From NCBI RefSeq assembly GCF_000620085.1, contig NZ_KK211066.1, forward strand, positions 72,318 to 136,317: DNA of 64,000 bases. The letters run 5' to 3'. Below are positions 1-8,799 of the stretch, piece by piece. The position numbers and the translations under genes were made by a program. This DNA comes from Marinobacterium jannaschii DSM 6295. GTDB taxonomy: Bacteria > Pseudomonadota > Gammaproteobacteria > Pseudomonadales > Balneatricaceae. How positions within the stretch are numbered: the stretch's first letter is position 1; the number at the start of each line of letters is the position of its first letter. The notes beneath the pieces were generated by a model that ran no database searches, was not told the DNA's origin, and was given only the letters and a program-made list of their open reading frames with translations.

Positions 1-1
1 A

Positions 2-78
2 TGGGGTGGACAATGGGGCTCGAACCCACGACCGCCGGAATCACAATCCGGAGCTCTACCAACTGAGCTATGCCCACC
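2..78 (-). tRNA. tRNA-His (anticodon GTG)
   Basis: Read on the minus strand this folds as a full cloverleaf: a 7-bp acceptor stem, a D-arm GCTCAGTTGGTAGAGC, an anticodon loop TTGTGAT with anticodon GTG, and a T-arm with GGTTCGAACCC. The CCA end is encoded (positions 2-4). The base at 78 supplies the extra G-1 that is diagnostic of tRNA-His, and it faces the C discriminator at position 5. It lies 38 bases downstream of tRNA-Arg in the same direction, so both belong to one transcript that probably continues beyond the left window edge. Confidence 0.97.
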
Positions 79-116
79 ACAATAGTTCCTTCCCAGATCA
101 AGCAGCTTCAACCTAA

Positions 117-193
117 TGGCACGCCCGGCAGGGCTCGAACCTGCAACCTACGGCTTAGAAGGCCGTTGCTCTATCCAATTGAGCTACGGGCGC
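117..193 (-). tRNA. tRNA-Arg (anticodon TCT)
   Basis: The minus-strand cloverleaf has D-arm GCTCAATTGGATAGAGC, anticodon stem-loop ACGGCCTTCTAAGCCGT with anticodon TCT (reads AGA/AGG), a T-arm with GGTTCGAGCC, and encoded CCA at 117-119. The acceptor stem is GCGCCCG against CGGGCGT, so the first pair is G1:U72 instead of the usual G:C. It is the first gene of the Arg-His tRNA operon behind the promoter at 265-293. Confidence 0.96.
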
Positions 194-264
194 CTTACTG
201 CCCGATACTGCGCTGCACCCTGTCCGGAAGACCGTTTCAGAGCACCCCGCTGAAGGAGGTGCGA

Positions 265-293
265 ATATTAAAGAGAGACTTTCATGTCGTCAA
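265..293 (-). promoter_or_regulatory. sigma-70 promoter of the tRNA-Arg/His operon
   Basis: On the minus strand there is TTGACG (288-293), an exact 17-base spacer, and TAATAT (265-270), followed by a GC-rich discriminator TCGCACC. This is 71 bases upstream of the tRNA-Arg 5' end. Near-consensus hexamers with a GC-rich discriminator are typical of stringently controlled stable-RNA promoters. The control mode is an inference. Confidence 0.8.
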
Positions 294-450
294 CCCCCTT
301 TTTTATTTTTTTAATAAAATAAACAAGTTAGCTCACAATTTGGCCAATAGACCAGATCAGCGCCGGGGCCGAAACGGGGCAACCTTGGCGACAACTGCCA
401 AGCATGAGAGAATTCGCGCACTATAACTAAATAGAGGAAAGTGCAGCCAC

Positions 451-1311
451 ATGAGTGCACAAATGATTGACGGCAAGCAGATTGCCGCCGATGTACGCCG
501 TGAAGTTGCTGATGGCATTCAGCAACGCATTGCCGCAGGACGAACAGCACCCTGCCTGGCCGTAATTCTCGTTGGACAGGACCCTGCATCTCAGGTCTAT
601 GTCCGGAACAAGAAAAACGCCTGCGAGGAAGTCGGTATAGAATCCCGCGCTTTTGATCTGCCAGCCGACACCACCCAGCAGGCTCTGTTGGATCTGGTTG
701 ACGATCTGAACAGCGATCAGAACGTTCACGGTATTCTGTTACAACTTCCGCTTCCGGATCATCTTGATAGCGACGCCATACTTACCCGTATACGTCCTGA
801 AAAGGATGTTGACGGATTCCATGCGTTCAACCTCGGACGACTGGCTCAGCGTCTGCCTGCCCTGCGCCCCTGCACACCTAAGGGTGTTATGCGTCTGCTT
901 CAGTCTACCGGTGTAAAACTGCATGGCCAGGAAGCCGTGATTGTCGGAGCATCAAACATTGTCGGACGCCCTATGACACTTGAGCTGTTGCTGGCTGGCG
1001 CGACCACAACCACGACACATCGCTTTACAAAAGACCTGGCCTACCATGTGGGCCGGGCAGATATTGTGATCGTTGGTGTCGGCAAGCCGGGACTGGTTAA
1101 AGGCGAGTGGATCAAAGAGGGCGCTATTGTTATCGATGTCGGCATCAACCGATTACCCGATGGCAGCCTGGCAGGTGATGTTGTTTTCGATACCGCTGCC
1201 GAGCGCGCCGGATGGATCACTCCGGTTCCAGGCGGCGTAGGTCCGATGACTGTTGCCTGCCTGATGGAGAATACACTCGAAGCCGCCAACAACCAGACAG
1301 CAGAAGCCTGA
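451..1311 (+). CDS. folD: bifunctional methylenetetrahydrofolate dehydrogenase/cyclohydrolase FolD
   Basis: Cytoplasmic enzyme of one-carbon metabolism. It oxidises 5,10-methylene-THF with NADP+ to methenyl-THF and hydrolyses that to 10-formyl-THF. The 286-residue length matches the family. The catalytic motif SQVYVRNKK carries Tyr50 and Lys54, the residues used in the E. coli enzyme. A GRPM-containing Rossmann segment and a C-terminal PGGVGPMT motif are present. The ATG has an AGAGGAAA Shine-Dalgarno about 14 bases upstream. It is divergent from the tRNA operon and convergent with cysS, from which a bidirectional terminator separates it. Confidence 0.98.
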   Translation: MSAQMIDGKQIAADVRREVADGIQQRIAAGRTAPCLAVILVGQDPASQVYVRNKKNACEEVGIESRAFDLPADTTQQALLDLVDDLNSDQNVHGILLQLPLPDHLDSDAILTRIRPEKDVDGFHAFNLGRLAQRLPALRPCTPKGVMRLLQSTGVKLHGQEAVIVGASNIVGRPMTLELLLAGATTTTTHRFTKDLAYHVGRADIVIVGVGKPGLVKGEWIKEGAIVIDVGINRLPDGSLAGDVVFDTAAERAGWITPVPGGVGPMTVACLMENTLEAANNQTAEA

Positions 1312-1409
1312 CAAGCTTTCCGGGATCTTCTAACACTCCCCAAACCAGAAGATCCTTCTGCCTGGCATTGACCACTGCGGCAACGAAAAAGCCACAGAGC
1401 CAGATACAC

Positions 1410-1436
1410 AAAAGCAGCGCCTGAGCGCTGCTTTTT
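1410..1436. terminator. bidirectional intrinsic terminator between folD and cysS
   Basis: An 8-bp perfect stem, AGCAGCGC (1413-1420) with GCGCTGCT (1425-1432), has loop CTGA. It is flanked by A-runs on the left and TTTTT on the right. It can terminate folD and, in reverse, cysS. Confidence 0.85.
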
Positions 1437-1457
1437 GCAAACGGAGCGGCGTGCGCC

Positions 1458-2843
1458 CTAGCCTTCCCGGTACCAGGTTGTACCTTCGCGACTATCTTTC
1501 AACACGACACCCTGTGAGGACAATTCCTCACGGATACGATCAGCTTCCGCAAAATTCCGCGCTTTCTTCGCATCGGCCCGCTGCAAGATTAGCTGCTCAA
1601 TAGCATCAGCACTGAACTCACCTGCCCGGGCTTCACCCTGAAGGAAGGCAGCCGGATCCTGCTGCAACAGTCCGAGAATACCGGCCAGTCGTTTCAGCTG
1701 GCCCGCCAGCAAACCGGCATCAGCACTTGATGCTCGCACCGCCTTGTTCAGCTCATTAACCAGCTCAAACAATACCGAGATAGCCTTAGCCGTATTAAAG
1801 TCATCATCCATCGCCGCAAAGAAACGGGCATCATAATCGTTTTCAACCGCTCCCTCTTCGACAACCACACCATTCAGCGCCTGATAGAAACGCTCAAGCA
1901 TAGTGCGCGCCTCCTTCAGACTGTCCTCGCTGTAATCGATGTAGCTACGGTAATGCACACGGGAGAGGAAGAAACGGATCACCTCTGCATCATACTGCGT
2001 CAGTACATCACGGATGGTGAAGAAGTTCCCCAGTGACTTGGACATCTTCTCGCTATTGACCCGAACAGGACCGGCATGCATCCAGGTATTAACATACTTA
2101 ACGCCATTTGCCGCTTCGGACTGTGCAATCTCATTTTCATGATGCGGAAATGGCAGATCCGGACCGCCGCCATGAATATCGAAGGTATTGCCCAGGCAGC
2201 ATTTCGACATAGCTGAACACTCAATATGCCAGCCAGGACGTCCCGCCCCCCAAGGTGAATCCCAGCTCACCTCTCCTTCCTTAGCCGATTTCCAGAGCAC
2301 GAAATCAAGCGGACTCTCTTTAGCCGCCTCTACCTCGACCCTGGCACCGGAACGCAGCTCATCAACATTCTTATTGGTAAGCTTGCCATATTCAGCAAAC
2401 TTCTCGACACGATAGTAAACATCACCATTGGCCGCAGCATACGCAAAGCCCTTTTCGATAAGTGTCTCTACCAGCGAGATGATATTCCCTATATGAGCAG
2501 TCGCACGCGGCTCCTGTGAAGGACGCAGAACACCGAGTGTAGCCTCATCTTCATGCATCGCAGTGATCATCCGCTGGGTCAGTGCGTCGGTACTTTCACC
2601 ATTCTCCGCAGCGCGCTTAATGATCTTGTCATCCACATCCGTGATGTTACGGACGTATTCCACATCCCAGCCACGGGATCGCAGATAGCGGGTAATTACA
2701 TCAAAAGACACCATGACGCGGGCGTGGCCAATATGACAGTAGTCATAGACGGTGACGCCACAGACATACATCTTGATTTTGCCCTCTTCCAGAGGCTTGA
2801 AGGGCGCTTTTTCCTTGGTCAGAGTGTTGTAGATTTGCAGCAT
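1458..2843 (-). CDS. cysS: cysteinyl-tRNA synthetase
   Basis: Class I aminoacyl-tRNA synthetase that charges tRNA-Cys. The Rossmann domain carries Cys28 (first zinc ligand, in CGVTVYD), the HIGH motif at residues 37-40, further zinc ligands in ECSAMSKC and PHHENE, and the KMSKS loop in EKMSKSLGN near residue 268. A C-terminal helical anticodon-binding region ends at WYREG. The 461-residue length is normal. It is a single gene, with the hairpin at 2877-2906 upstream and a shared terminator downstream. Confidence 0.98.
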   Translation of the reverse strand: MLQIYNTLTKEKAPFKPLEEGKIKMYVCGVTVYDYCHIGHARVMVSFDVITRYLRSRGWDVEYVRNITDVDDKIIKRAAENGESTDALTQRMITAMHEDEATLGVLRPSQEPRATAHIGNIISLVETLIEKGFAYAAANGDVYYRVEKFAEYGKLTNKNVDELRSGARVEVEAAKESPLDFVLWKSAKEGEVSWDSPWGAGRPGWHIECSAMSKCCLGNTFDIHGGGPDLPFPHHENEIAQSEAANGVKYVNTWMHAGPVRVNSEKMSKSLGNFFTIRDVLTQYDAEVIRFFLSRVHYRSYIDYSEDSLKEARTMLERFYQALNGVVVEEGAVENDYDARFFAAMDDDFNTAKAISVLFELVNELNKAVRASSADAGLLAGQLKRLAGILGLLQQDPAAFLQGEARAGEFSADAIEQLILQRADAKKARNFAEADRIREELSSQGVVLKDSREGTTWYREG

Positions 2844-2876
2844 GGAAATCCGCTATCGCTTATAAATTAATAACAA

Positions 2877-2906
2877 CCGGTGCCAGAATCGCTACTGGCA
2901 CACCGG
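2877..2906 (-). terminator. possible weak terminator upstream of cysS
   Basis: The minus strand forms an imperfect hairpin, CCGGTGTGCCAG against CTGGCACCGG with a 2-base bulge, followed by the T-rich run TTGTTATTAATTT. It would end transcription from the 3015-3899 gene before cysS. The U-run is interrupted, so this is tentative. Confidence 0.4.
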
Positions 2907-3014
2907 AAAAGGTGCAACAGTATAAAGCAAATATCTGGATCAGGTGGAGTACAGCAGCCTAATTTATTCCTGCCTTAAAGGTAAGTCAGCGCAAGAGAGC
3001 CATATCATCCCGGT

Positions 3015-3899
3015 TCAGGGCACCCCAATATCAATTTCGGAAAGCTTATTGATTGTCAGAGGGTTACGCTCGGTCGTCAGCCACAGCCGGGTGTTACTCT
3101 GCCACAACACCGCCTCCCACTGCCCGGCTGGCTCAAATTCCCAATACCTTGCCTTATCCCAGTCCAGCCCGGTGCTGTTAACCGGCACCACCCAGAGAAA
3201 AGACTGACCAAAGAATGTTGCGGCCTTGTAACCCAGCAGCGCCATCATACCTGTCGCCGGATTGTAGTCCGCAGCTGTCACAAGTCCCTCCACTGAATAA
3301 CTGGCCTGAGGCTCGACAACCTGCTGCCGCTTCGTCGGATCTACCACATACAACTTACTCCGATTATCTTCTCTGTTTTTGGTAAATAACCAAAGCTTAT
3401 CGCCGACCTTGGTAAGCGCCTCGCTATCGACATTATGCTTACGCCGGCTGACAACTGAAGCGGCGTAGTCGGCATACTCCACGTTGATCTGCTCAGCCCT
3501 GACCGTTTTATCATTTTCTGCGGCTGCAAGATCATCTAACCGAACGGCATAGATACTAAGCGAAGTGCGGCGGGCAAAGTTATTGCCGCTGTCGGCAATA
3601 TAGAGTGTCTCTTCATCCTGAGCGAGGTCTTCCCAGTCGATATTGCGCGCACCGCTGATAGCCACTTTTTTAACCAGCGCCCCGGCATCATCTAAGGCAT
3701 AAACGACCGGCCGGTCGCCGCTGTCATTAATCGTCCAGATCTGCCCCTGATACCTTGCCAGTCCAGACGTCTCCTCTACAGCCTCAGGCCAGACCGCAAG
3801 ATCTTTCAAAACCAGTCGCCCGCCGGCCTCGCCGGTTGCCATAACCGTGCAAGCCGCCGTCGCCAGCGAACAAGCAAGAAATACAATTAACCTTTTCAT
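3015..3899 (-). CDS. exported propeller-like protein of unknown function
   Basis: 294 residues from the ATG at 3899, chosen because GGAGGCGGGAG stands immediately upstream and the protein then starts with a clear export signal (MKRLIVFLACSLATAAC). The Cys at the end of this signal could be a lipoprotein site, but the preceding residues are not a textbook lipobox. The mature part has repeated short beta-strand motifs (IWTINDSGD, LYIADSGNN, LWLFTKN), suggesting an NHL/SdiA-regulated-type beta-propeller. I do not recognise a characterised family. It sits between glnS and cysS on the same strand behind a strong terminator, so it probably has its own promoter. Confidence 0.8.
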   Translation of the reverse strand: MKRLIVFLACSLATAACTVMATGEAGGRLVLKDLAVWPEAVEETSGLARYQGQIWTINDSGDRPVVYALDDAGALVKKVAISGARNIDWEDLAQDEETLYIADSGNNFARRTSLSIYAVRLDDLAAAENDKTVRAEQINVEYADYAASVVSRRKHNVDSEALTKVGDKLWLFTKNREDNRSKLYVVDPTKRQQVVEPQASYSVEGLVTAADYNPATGMMALLGYKAATFFGQSFLWVVPVNSTGLDWDKARYWEFEPAGQWEAVLWQSNTRLWLTTERNPLTINKLSEIDIGVP

Positions 3900-3915
3900 C
3901 TCCCGCCTCCATACG

Positions 3916-3944
3916 AAAACGGCTGCCATCAGGGCAGCCGTTTT
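3916..3944 (-). terminator. intrinsic terminator of glnS
   Basis: A perfect stem, AAAACGGCTGCC with GGCAGCCGTTTT, has an ATCA-type loop. On the minus strand it ends in TTTT just after the glnS stop codon. Confidence 0.85.
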
Positions 3945-3969
3945 ATATCTAAACAGAAAGAAATAAGGC

Positions 3970-5649
3970 CTATTTCTTCTGCAATTTAGCCCAGGAGTCA
4001 CGCAGGCCGACAGTTCGGTTGATCACCAGTGATGCATCTGTAGAATCTGCATCGATAGCAAAATAACCGGTGCGTTCAAACTGGAACCGATCTCCCGCCT
4101 GACTCCCCTGAAGACCGATCTCTGCGCGACAGTCCTTCAGCACAACCAACGACTCAGGATTGATATAGTCCTTAAAGTCCCGGGACTTGTCGCCGTCCGG
4201 ATTCTCCTCGGTAAAGAGACGGTCATACATCCGCACTTCGCAAGGCACAGAATGCTCGGCAGACACCCAGTGCACAACACCATTTGGCTTATAGCCTTCC
4301 GGATTCTGCCCCTTAGTGATCGGATCATAGCTACATTTCAGTTCGACAATCTCGCCCGCATCATCTTTAACAACTTCATCACAGGTGATTACATAAGCAC
4401 CGCGCAGACGCACCGCATCACCTGGCGCCAGACGCTTCCACTTACGCGGTTTCTCTTCAGCGAAGTCATCCTGTTCGATCAGCAACTCACGGGAGAACGG
4501 CACTTTTCGCATCCCCATGGTTTCGTCTTTGGGATGTTTAGGCAGCTCAAACCACTCCACCTCACCTTCAGGATAGTTAGTGACGGTGACCTTAAGTGGC
4601 TGAGTGACGCACATTGCCCGTGGTGCATTCTTGTCCAGATCATCACGGATCGCAGCCTCAAGCATACCCATATCCACTACACCGTTGGAACGGGTAACAC
4701 CCACCATCTCACAGAAGTTGCGCACGGCAGCCGGCGTATAGCCACGACGGCGCATACCGGAAATCGTTGGCATACGAGGATCATCCCAGCCAGAGACAAA
4801 TGACTCATCTACCAACTGCTTCAGCTTACGCTTTGAGGTTACCGTATAGTTAACTTCAAGCCGCGAGAACTCGTACTGTTTCGGCTGCGCCGGTACAGGA
4901 AGGTTTTCAACAAACCATTCGTATAATGGCCGATGATCTTCAAACTCCAGAGTACAGATAGAATGCGTCACCCCCTCGATCGCATCAGACTGACCGTGAG
5001 CGAAGTCATAGATTGGATAGATACACCACTTATCACCGGTCTGGTGATGCTGAACATGCATAATGCGGTAGATCATCGGATCACGCAGGTTCATGTTCGG
5101 GGAGGTCATATCGATCTTGGCACGCAGCGAACAGGCACCTTCTGCAAAGTCACCGTTCTTCATCTGTGCAAACAGCGCCAGGTTTTCCTCAACGCTACGA
5201 TCACGATAAGGGCTGTTGCGACCCGGGGTATTGAAGTCACCGCGGTACTCGCGCGCCTGCTCCGGACTCAGATCGCAAACATAGGCCTTACCCTGCTCGA
5301 TAAGATGCACTGCCCATGCATGAAGCTGGTCAAAGTAATCAGAGGTGTAGCGAACCTCTCCATCCCAATTGAATCCCAGCCAACTGACATCCGCCTTAAT
5401 GGAATCGATGTACTCCTGACTCTCCTTGGTCGGGTTGGTATCGTCAAAACGCAGATTGCAAACGCCTTGATACTTCTCAGCAGTACCAAAGTTTAGGCAG
5501 ATAGATTTCGCGTGTCCGATATGCAAATAGCCATTCGGCTCTGGCGGGAAACGGGTGACAACTTTACCTCCGTTCTTACCCTGTTCCAGATCACTTTCAA
5601 TTATCTGATGAATAAAATTAGCAGGCTTGGTATTTTCAATGTTACTCAT
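3970..5649 (-). CDS. glnS: glutaminyl-tRNA synthetase
   Basis: Class I synthetase charging tRNA-Gln. Residues 35-50 contain PPEPNG followed by HIGH at 43-46. A VTSKRKL motif replaces VMSKRKL as the KMSKS-type loop near residue 270. The C-terminal half is the two beta-barrel anticodon-binding domains, ending in LGLRDSWAK-like family sequence. The 559-residue length is normal. Presence of GlnS means the organism does not depend on the GatCAB route for Gln-tRNA. It is transcribed alone, divergent from ppiB, and ends in a strong terminator. Confidence 0.98.
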   Translation of the reverse strand: MSNIENTKPANFIHQIIESDLEQGKNGGKVVTRFPPEPNGYLHIGHAKSICLNFGTAEKYQGVCNLRFDDTNPTKESQEYIDSIKADVSWLGFNWDGEVRYTSDYFDQLHAWAVHLIEQGKAYVCDLSPEQAREYRGDFNTPGRNSPYRDRSVEENLALFAQMKNGDFAEGACSLRAKIDMTSPNMNLRDPMIYRIMHVQHHQTGDKWCIYPIYDFAHGQSDAIEGVTHSICTLEFEDHRPLYEWFVENLPVPAQPKQYEFSRLEVNYTVTSKRKLKQLVDESFVSGWDDPRMPTISGMRRRGYTPAAVRNFCEMVGVTRSNGVVDMGMLEAAIRDDLDKNAPRAMCVTQPLKVTVTNYPEGEVEWFELPKHPKDETMGMRKVPFSRELLIEQDDFAEEKPRKWKRLAPGDAVRLRGAYVITCDEVVKDDAGEIVELKCSYDPITKGQNPEGYKPNGVVHWVSAEHSVPCEVRMYDRLFTEENPDGDKSRDFKDYINPESLVVLKDCRAEIGLQGSQAGDRFQFERTGYFAIDADSTDASLVINRTVGLRDSWAKLQKK

Positions 5650-5962
5650 TGTCTACGTCTTATCGAATCTGTCCGGACCTGCAGAGCACAGGCATCTATG
5701 TAAGCCATCATTATAAACAGATGCCTACCTGAAAGCACCGTCATAATCACCCTCCGGCAAAATGCCGCCAACTCCACGACATCGGGCCGAAAGTCTTTTA
5801 AAAATAGACGGATGCGCAAGCCCTAGACTTGAGTATAATAGGCAAATCAACAGTCAGGGCGTTCAGGAAGAGCCTCAGTAAAGAGAGGCCTCACCATCGA
5901 CTGTGACCTGCCAGAGCAGCGTTACAATCGCCGGTGATCAGACGTCCTTTTAGCGGGAATAA
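5650..5962. other. glnS/ppiB divergent intergenic region
   Basis: 313 bases without a gene. On the minus strand a TATAAT hexamer at 5710-5715 is a candidate glnS -10, without a convincing -35. It lies inside an inverted repeat, AGGCATCT (5690-5697) and AGATGCCT (5719-5726), separated by 21 bases. On the plus strand TATAAT at 5834-5839 is a candidate ppiB -10, also lacking a clear -35. Nothing else is evident. Confidence 0.45.
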
Positions 5963-6502
5963 ATGTATATGATCATCCTCCATACCAACTTCGGCGATAT
6001 CACACTTGAACTCAACCATGAAAAAGCACCTAAGACGGCTGCTAACTTCGAGCAGTACGTCAAAGATGGTTTTTATGATGGCGTAATTTTCCACCGGGTC
6101 ATCAATGGATTCATGGTTCAGGGCGGCGGTTTCGAGCCGGGCATGGTTCAGAAGGAAACGCGCGGAACCATCGAGAATGAAGCCGACAACGGTCTGTCCA
6201 ACCAAAACGGCACTATCGCCATGGCCCGGACAATGGAACCCCATAGCGCATCCGCCCAGTTCTTCATTAACGTTTCCGACAATACTTTCCTGGACCACAC
6301 AGCCAAGACAATGGAAGGCTGGGGATATGCGGTCTTCGGTACAGTCGTCGATGGCATGGATGTGGTTAATAAGATCAAAGCAACATCCACAACGATGCGC
6401 GCCGGCCATCAGGATGTCCCTGTTGATGACGTCGTTATCGAATCTGCCGAACTGGTTGAGCCAGAAGAAACCGCCGAAGGCGAGGCTCAGGACGCAGAAT
6501 AA
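5963..6502 (+). CDS. ppiB: cytoplasmic peptidyl-prolyl cis-trans isomerase (cyclophilin B)
   Basis: Cyclophilin that catalyses prolyl cis-trans isomerisation. Core motifs are [13 protein letters not shown] (active-site Arg plus FMxQGG), ASAQFFINV and the WGYAVFG strand. There is no signal peptide, so it is the cytoplasmic PpiB type. At 179 residues it is about 15 longer than E. coli PpiB because of an acidic tail ([14 protein letters not shown]). Two in-frame ATGs (5963 and 5969) are possible starts; AGCGGGA precedes the first. The stop overlaps the lpxH start by one base (TAATG), indicating translational coupling. Confidence 0.95.
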   Translation: MYMIILHTNFGDITLELNHEKAPKTAANFEQYVKDGFYDGVIFHRVINGFMVQGGGFEPGMVQKETRGTIENEADNGLSNQNGTIAMARTMEPHSASAQFFINVSDNTFLDHTAKTMEGWGYAVFGTVVDGMDVVNKIKATSTTMRAGHQDVPVDDVVIESAELVEPEETAEGEAQDAE

Positions 6503-7233
6503 TGCGCTGTCTGTTTATCTCAGACCTGCATCTCTGTGAGCAGCGCCCGGATATTACCCGGGCGCTGCTTCACTTCCTCTCTGATCAGGCTCCACACTGC
6601 GACCAACTCTACCTGCTAGGTGATATTTTTGAAGCCTGGATTGGGGATGATTTCATCCCACAATGGCTTAATCCTGTTATCACGCAGCTAAGTCGGCTCA
6701 GCGATCAGGGCGTTGGGCTTTTCTTCCAGCATGGTAACCGGGATTTCCTTGTCGGCGAGCAGCTGATGGATAAGATTGGCGCCAGCCTACTACCTGAAAT
6801 TGCCGTCACGACACTGCCTGATGAGGCAACGGCGTTGCTGCTCCATGGTGATCAGTTATGCCTGGAGGATATCGAATACCAGAAATTCCGCCTGATGGTA
6901 CGCGATCGCAAATGGCAGCAGCTATTTCTCAGCAAACCGCTTGAAGAACGGCTGACAATTGCCCGACAACTCCGGGCTGCAAGCAAAGAGCAGGGCTCAA
7001 TGAAGAGCAACGACATTATGGATGTGTCCGCACAGGCAGTCTCAGAGACCCTGACCGATTACGATAGCCGACTTATGATCCACGGCCACACCCACCGGCC
7101 GGCCATTCATGATATTGATGACGCTGTACCTGGCGCCCGACGCATCGTACTGGGAGATTGGGACACGTCAGGCTGGTATCTGGATTGCACGGAGCAAGGC
7201 TGCCAACTTATCAGCTTTCCAATAGCACAATAA
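6502..7233 (+). CDS. lpxH: UDP-2,3-diacylglucosamine diphosphatase LpxH
   Basis: Fourth step of lipid A synthesis: cleaves UDP-2,3-diacylglucosamine to lipid X and UMP at the inner face of the inner membrane. Metallophosphoesterase metal-site motifs appear in order: ISDLHL near the N-terminus, LLGDIFEAWIGDD, HGNRDF, LLHGDQ and HGHTHRP. At 243 residues it is the normal length. It is coupled to ppiB by a one-base overlap, the same pair order as in E. coli and Pseudomonas. It confirms a Gram-negative outer membrane with lipid A. Confidence 0.97.
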   Translation: MRCLFISDLHLCEQRPDITRALLHFLSDQAPHCDQLYLLGDIFEAWIGDDFIPQWLNPVITQLSRLSDQGVGLFFQHGNRDFLVGEQLMDKIGASLLPEIAVTTLPDEATALLLHGDQLCLEDIEYQKFRLMVRDRKWQQLFLSKPLEERLTIARQLRAASKEQGSMKSNDIMDVSAQAVSETLTDYDSRLMIHGHTHRPAIHDIDDAVPGARRIVLGDWDTSGWYLDCTEQGCQLISFPIAQ

Positions 7234-7259
7234 AAAGGGCTGCTATTCAGCAGCCCTTA
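7232..7259. terminator. bidirectional terminator between lpxH and miaE
   Basis: A 10-bp perfect stem, AAGGGCTGCT (7235-7244) with AGCAGCCCTT (7249-7258), has loop ATTC. On the minus strand it runs into TTTTT, serving miaE best; on the plus side the T-run is short. Confidence 0.8.
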
Positions 7260-7285
7260 TATCGGCAATATAAGAGATCTGGCGA

Positions 7286-7888
7286 TCAGCCTGGCACGCC
7301 GCTATGAAAACGAAATTCCTCATCCTCACGCTGAATCAGGGCACTTTCTAACGCCCGGAACTCTGCTATACGCGCATCAATCGGCTCACCGGCATATCCC
7401 TCAGCCAGATTCAGATAATCCTGGTAGTGGCGGCCTTCAGACTTCAGCAATGAACGATAGAACTTAGCCAGTTCTTCGTCCAGATAGGGTGCCAGCTTGG
7501 CAAAACGTTCGCAGGAGCGCGCTTCTATAAAGGCCCCTATAATCAATACATCAATCAGGCGCCCCGGCTCACTGGTTCGGACGATTTCCCGCAATCCACC
7601 AGCATATCGGGCGGGAGAAAGGTGACAGTATTCCACCCCCCTGGCCTCCATAATTGCCAGCACCTGCTCGAAGTGTATTAACTCCTCCCGCGCCAGGCGA
7701 GACATCTTATTCAATAGGTCAGTGCGATCGACATAGCGAAACATCAACGTCATCGCTGTAGATGCAGCCTTCTTTTCACAGTGAGCATGATCTATAAGCA
7801 ACAGGTCCTGATTTTTCAGTGCCTCGTCAATCCACGCATCAGGTGTCTCACACCCCAAAAACAGCTTAATTTCGTCTAGAACGTCCAT
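7286..7888 (-). CDS. miaE: tRNA 2-methylthio-N6-isopentenyladenosine-37 hydroxylase MiaE
   Basis: Di-iron monooxygenase that hydroxylates ms2i6A37 in tRNAs reading UNN codons. The four-helix bundle carries the metal-ligand motifs EELIHFEQ and SEGRHYQDY (ExxH type), with a third carboxylate in GAFIEARSCERF. At 200 residues it is the family length. I start at ATG 7888, not the TTG one codon upstream. MiaE is oxygen-dependent and restricted to some proteobacteria, which fits an aerobic marine gammaproteobacterium. It is convergent with lpxH. Confidence 0.95.
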   Translation of the reverse strand: MDVLDEIKLFLGCETPDAWIDEALKNQDLLLIDHAHCEKKAASTAMTLMFRYVDRTDLLNKMSRLAREELIHFEQVLAIMEARGVEYCHLSPARYAGGLREIVRTSEPGRLIDVLIIGAFIEARSCERFAKLAPYLDEELAKFYRSLLKSEGRHYQDYLNLAEGYAGEPIDARIAEFRALESALIQREDEEFRFHSGVPG

Positions 7889-7974
7889 CAACCAATACCC
7901 ACAAGAATTCAGGGCGCGATTATACTCCGCCTGAAGCCGGCCTCAAATTCAATTAGAAATGATTCGTTTCACGG

Positions 7975-8004
7975 TCGATAGCCAGCCATACAACTGGCTA
8001 TCGA
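7975..8004. repeat. 11-bp perfect inverted repeat between miaE and the PhnD-like gene
   Basis: TCGATAGCCAG (7975-7985) and CTGGCTATCGA (7994-8004) enclose an 8-base loop. It follows the stop codon of the PhnD-like gene on the minus strand and precedes miaE. No U-run follows in either direction, so it may be a processing or 3'-end stabilising hairpin, or a factor-dependent stop, instead of a classical terminator. Confidence 0.6.
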
Positions 8005-8039
8005 TACAGGAGAGCTCCAAACGGAGCAAAAAGAAGGGA

Positions 8040-8786
8040 TCAGTCGATCAGGGTGTCGATCAGATCGATCATAAACTCGGTTTCTTCCTCTTCCATGATC
8101 TCCCAGGCGGTAAGATCCATGCTTTCCAGCACCTTCCGGCCCTTTTCATCATCACCCATCGACAATAGCGCCTCGGTAAGCTGCGGAATAGATTCAGCCA
8201 TTCGCGGCCCGACCAGCAGAGTATGGTGCACTACACTGATCTGGCTACACACCAGCACCTTCATCTGATTCCTGATCAGATCGGACAGCTCCTCAAACCC
8301 TTCCTTAAGAAAGAAGCCTGCCTGAGCTTTACCCTGTAGCAACTTCTTAGCAACCAGGACATAGCTATCCACCTCTTCGATTGAGATGTTAGAGCGATTA
8401 AGATCGGCTGACTCCAGCATGATCATGCCCATGGTATGCACATCCGGGTCATCGGTAGTTGCGACCGTAATACCTGGCACCAGATCCTCTACGGCATTAA
8501 CGTCACTCGACGCCAGTGTGGCGATGATCGCTTCGTCAGATTTCCCCTGGGGGCGAACCACAGCCCGGAAACCCTTTTCACGAACCAGCATGGCCGCATC
8601 ATAGGGATTCGCGTAGATCAGGTCGATTTTGTCGGCGGCTATATCCTCACGCTGCTTTTCAAAGCAATCATACAATTCAAGGTGTACACGTTCGCCTAAT
8701 TGACGCTGCAGCCAGGTATTGAAAAAGTACCACCCAGAGATGTGATCCGGCGCAAAGTCAGGACTCACTGTAAGATTATAAATCAC
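8040..8786 (-). CDS. cytoplasmic PhnD-like (type 2 periplasmic-binding fold) protein
   Basis: 248 residues starting at GTG 8786, chosen because GGGAGGGGAG lies just upstream and the encoded N-terminus begins directly with the first strand (IYNLTVSPDF). The sequence follows the phosphate/phosphonate-binding PhnD pattern: ISGWYFFNTW helix, DLIYANPYDAAMLVREKGF, then a hinge and PDVHTMGMIM. There is no signal peptide or lipobox, so it should stay in the cytoplasm, unlike transporter-associated homologues. No ABC permease or ATPase is nearby. The acidic C-terminus (EIMEEEETEF) is unusual. It follows the PAS gene by 13 bases, suggesting a shared sensory role. The ligand is unknown. Confidence 0.8.
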   Translation of the reverse strand: MIYNLTVSPDFAPDHISGWYFFNTWLQRQLGERVHLELYDCFEKQREDIAADKIDLIYANPYDAAMLVREKGFRAVVRPQGKSDEAIIATLASSDVNAVEDLVPGITVATTDDPDVHTMGMIMLESADLNRSNISIEEVDSYVLVAKKLLQGKAQAGFFLKEGFEELSDLIRNQMKVLVCSQISVVHHTLLVGPRMAESIPQLTEALLSMGDDEKGRKVLESMDLTAWEIMEEEETEFMIDLIDTLID

Positions 8787-8799
8787 ACTCCCCTCCCTG

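Noticed and set aside
384-402. CTTGGC/GCCAAG inverted repeat upstream of folD as an operator
   Set aside because: Only six bases per arm with no known regulator match; too weak to report as a site.
70-426. A 118-codon plus-strand frame across the tRNA genes
   Set aside because: It reads through two perfect tRNA genes on the opposite strand.
8014-8027. GCTCC/GGAGC hairpin after the PhnD-like gene as a terminator
   Set aside because: Five-base stem; the A-run lies on the wrong side for a minus-strand terminator.
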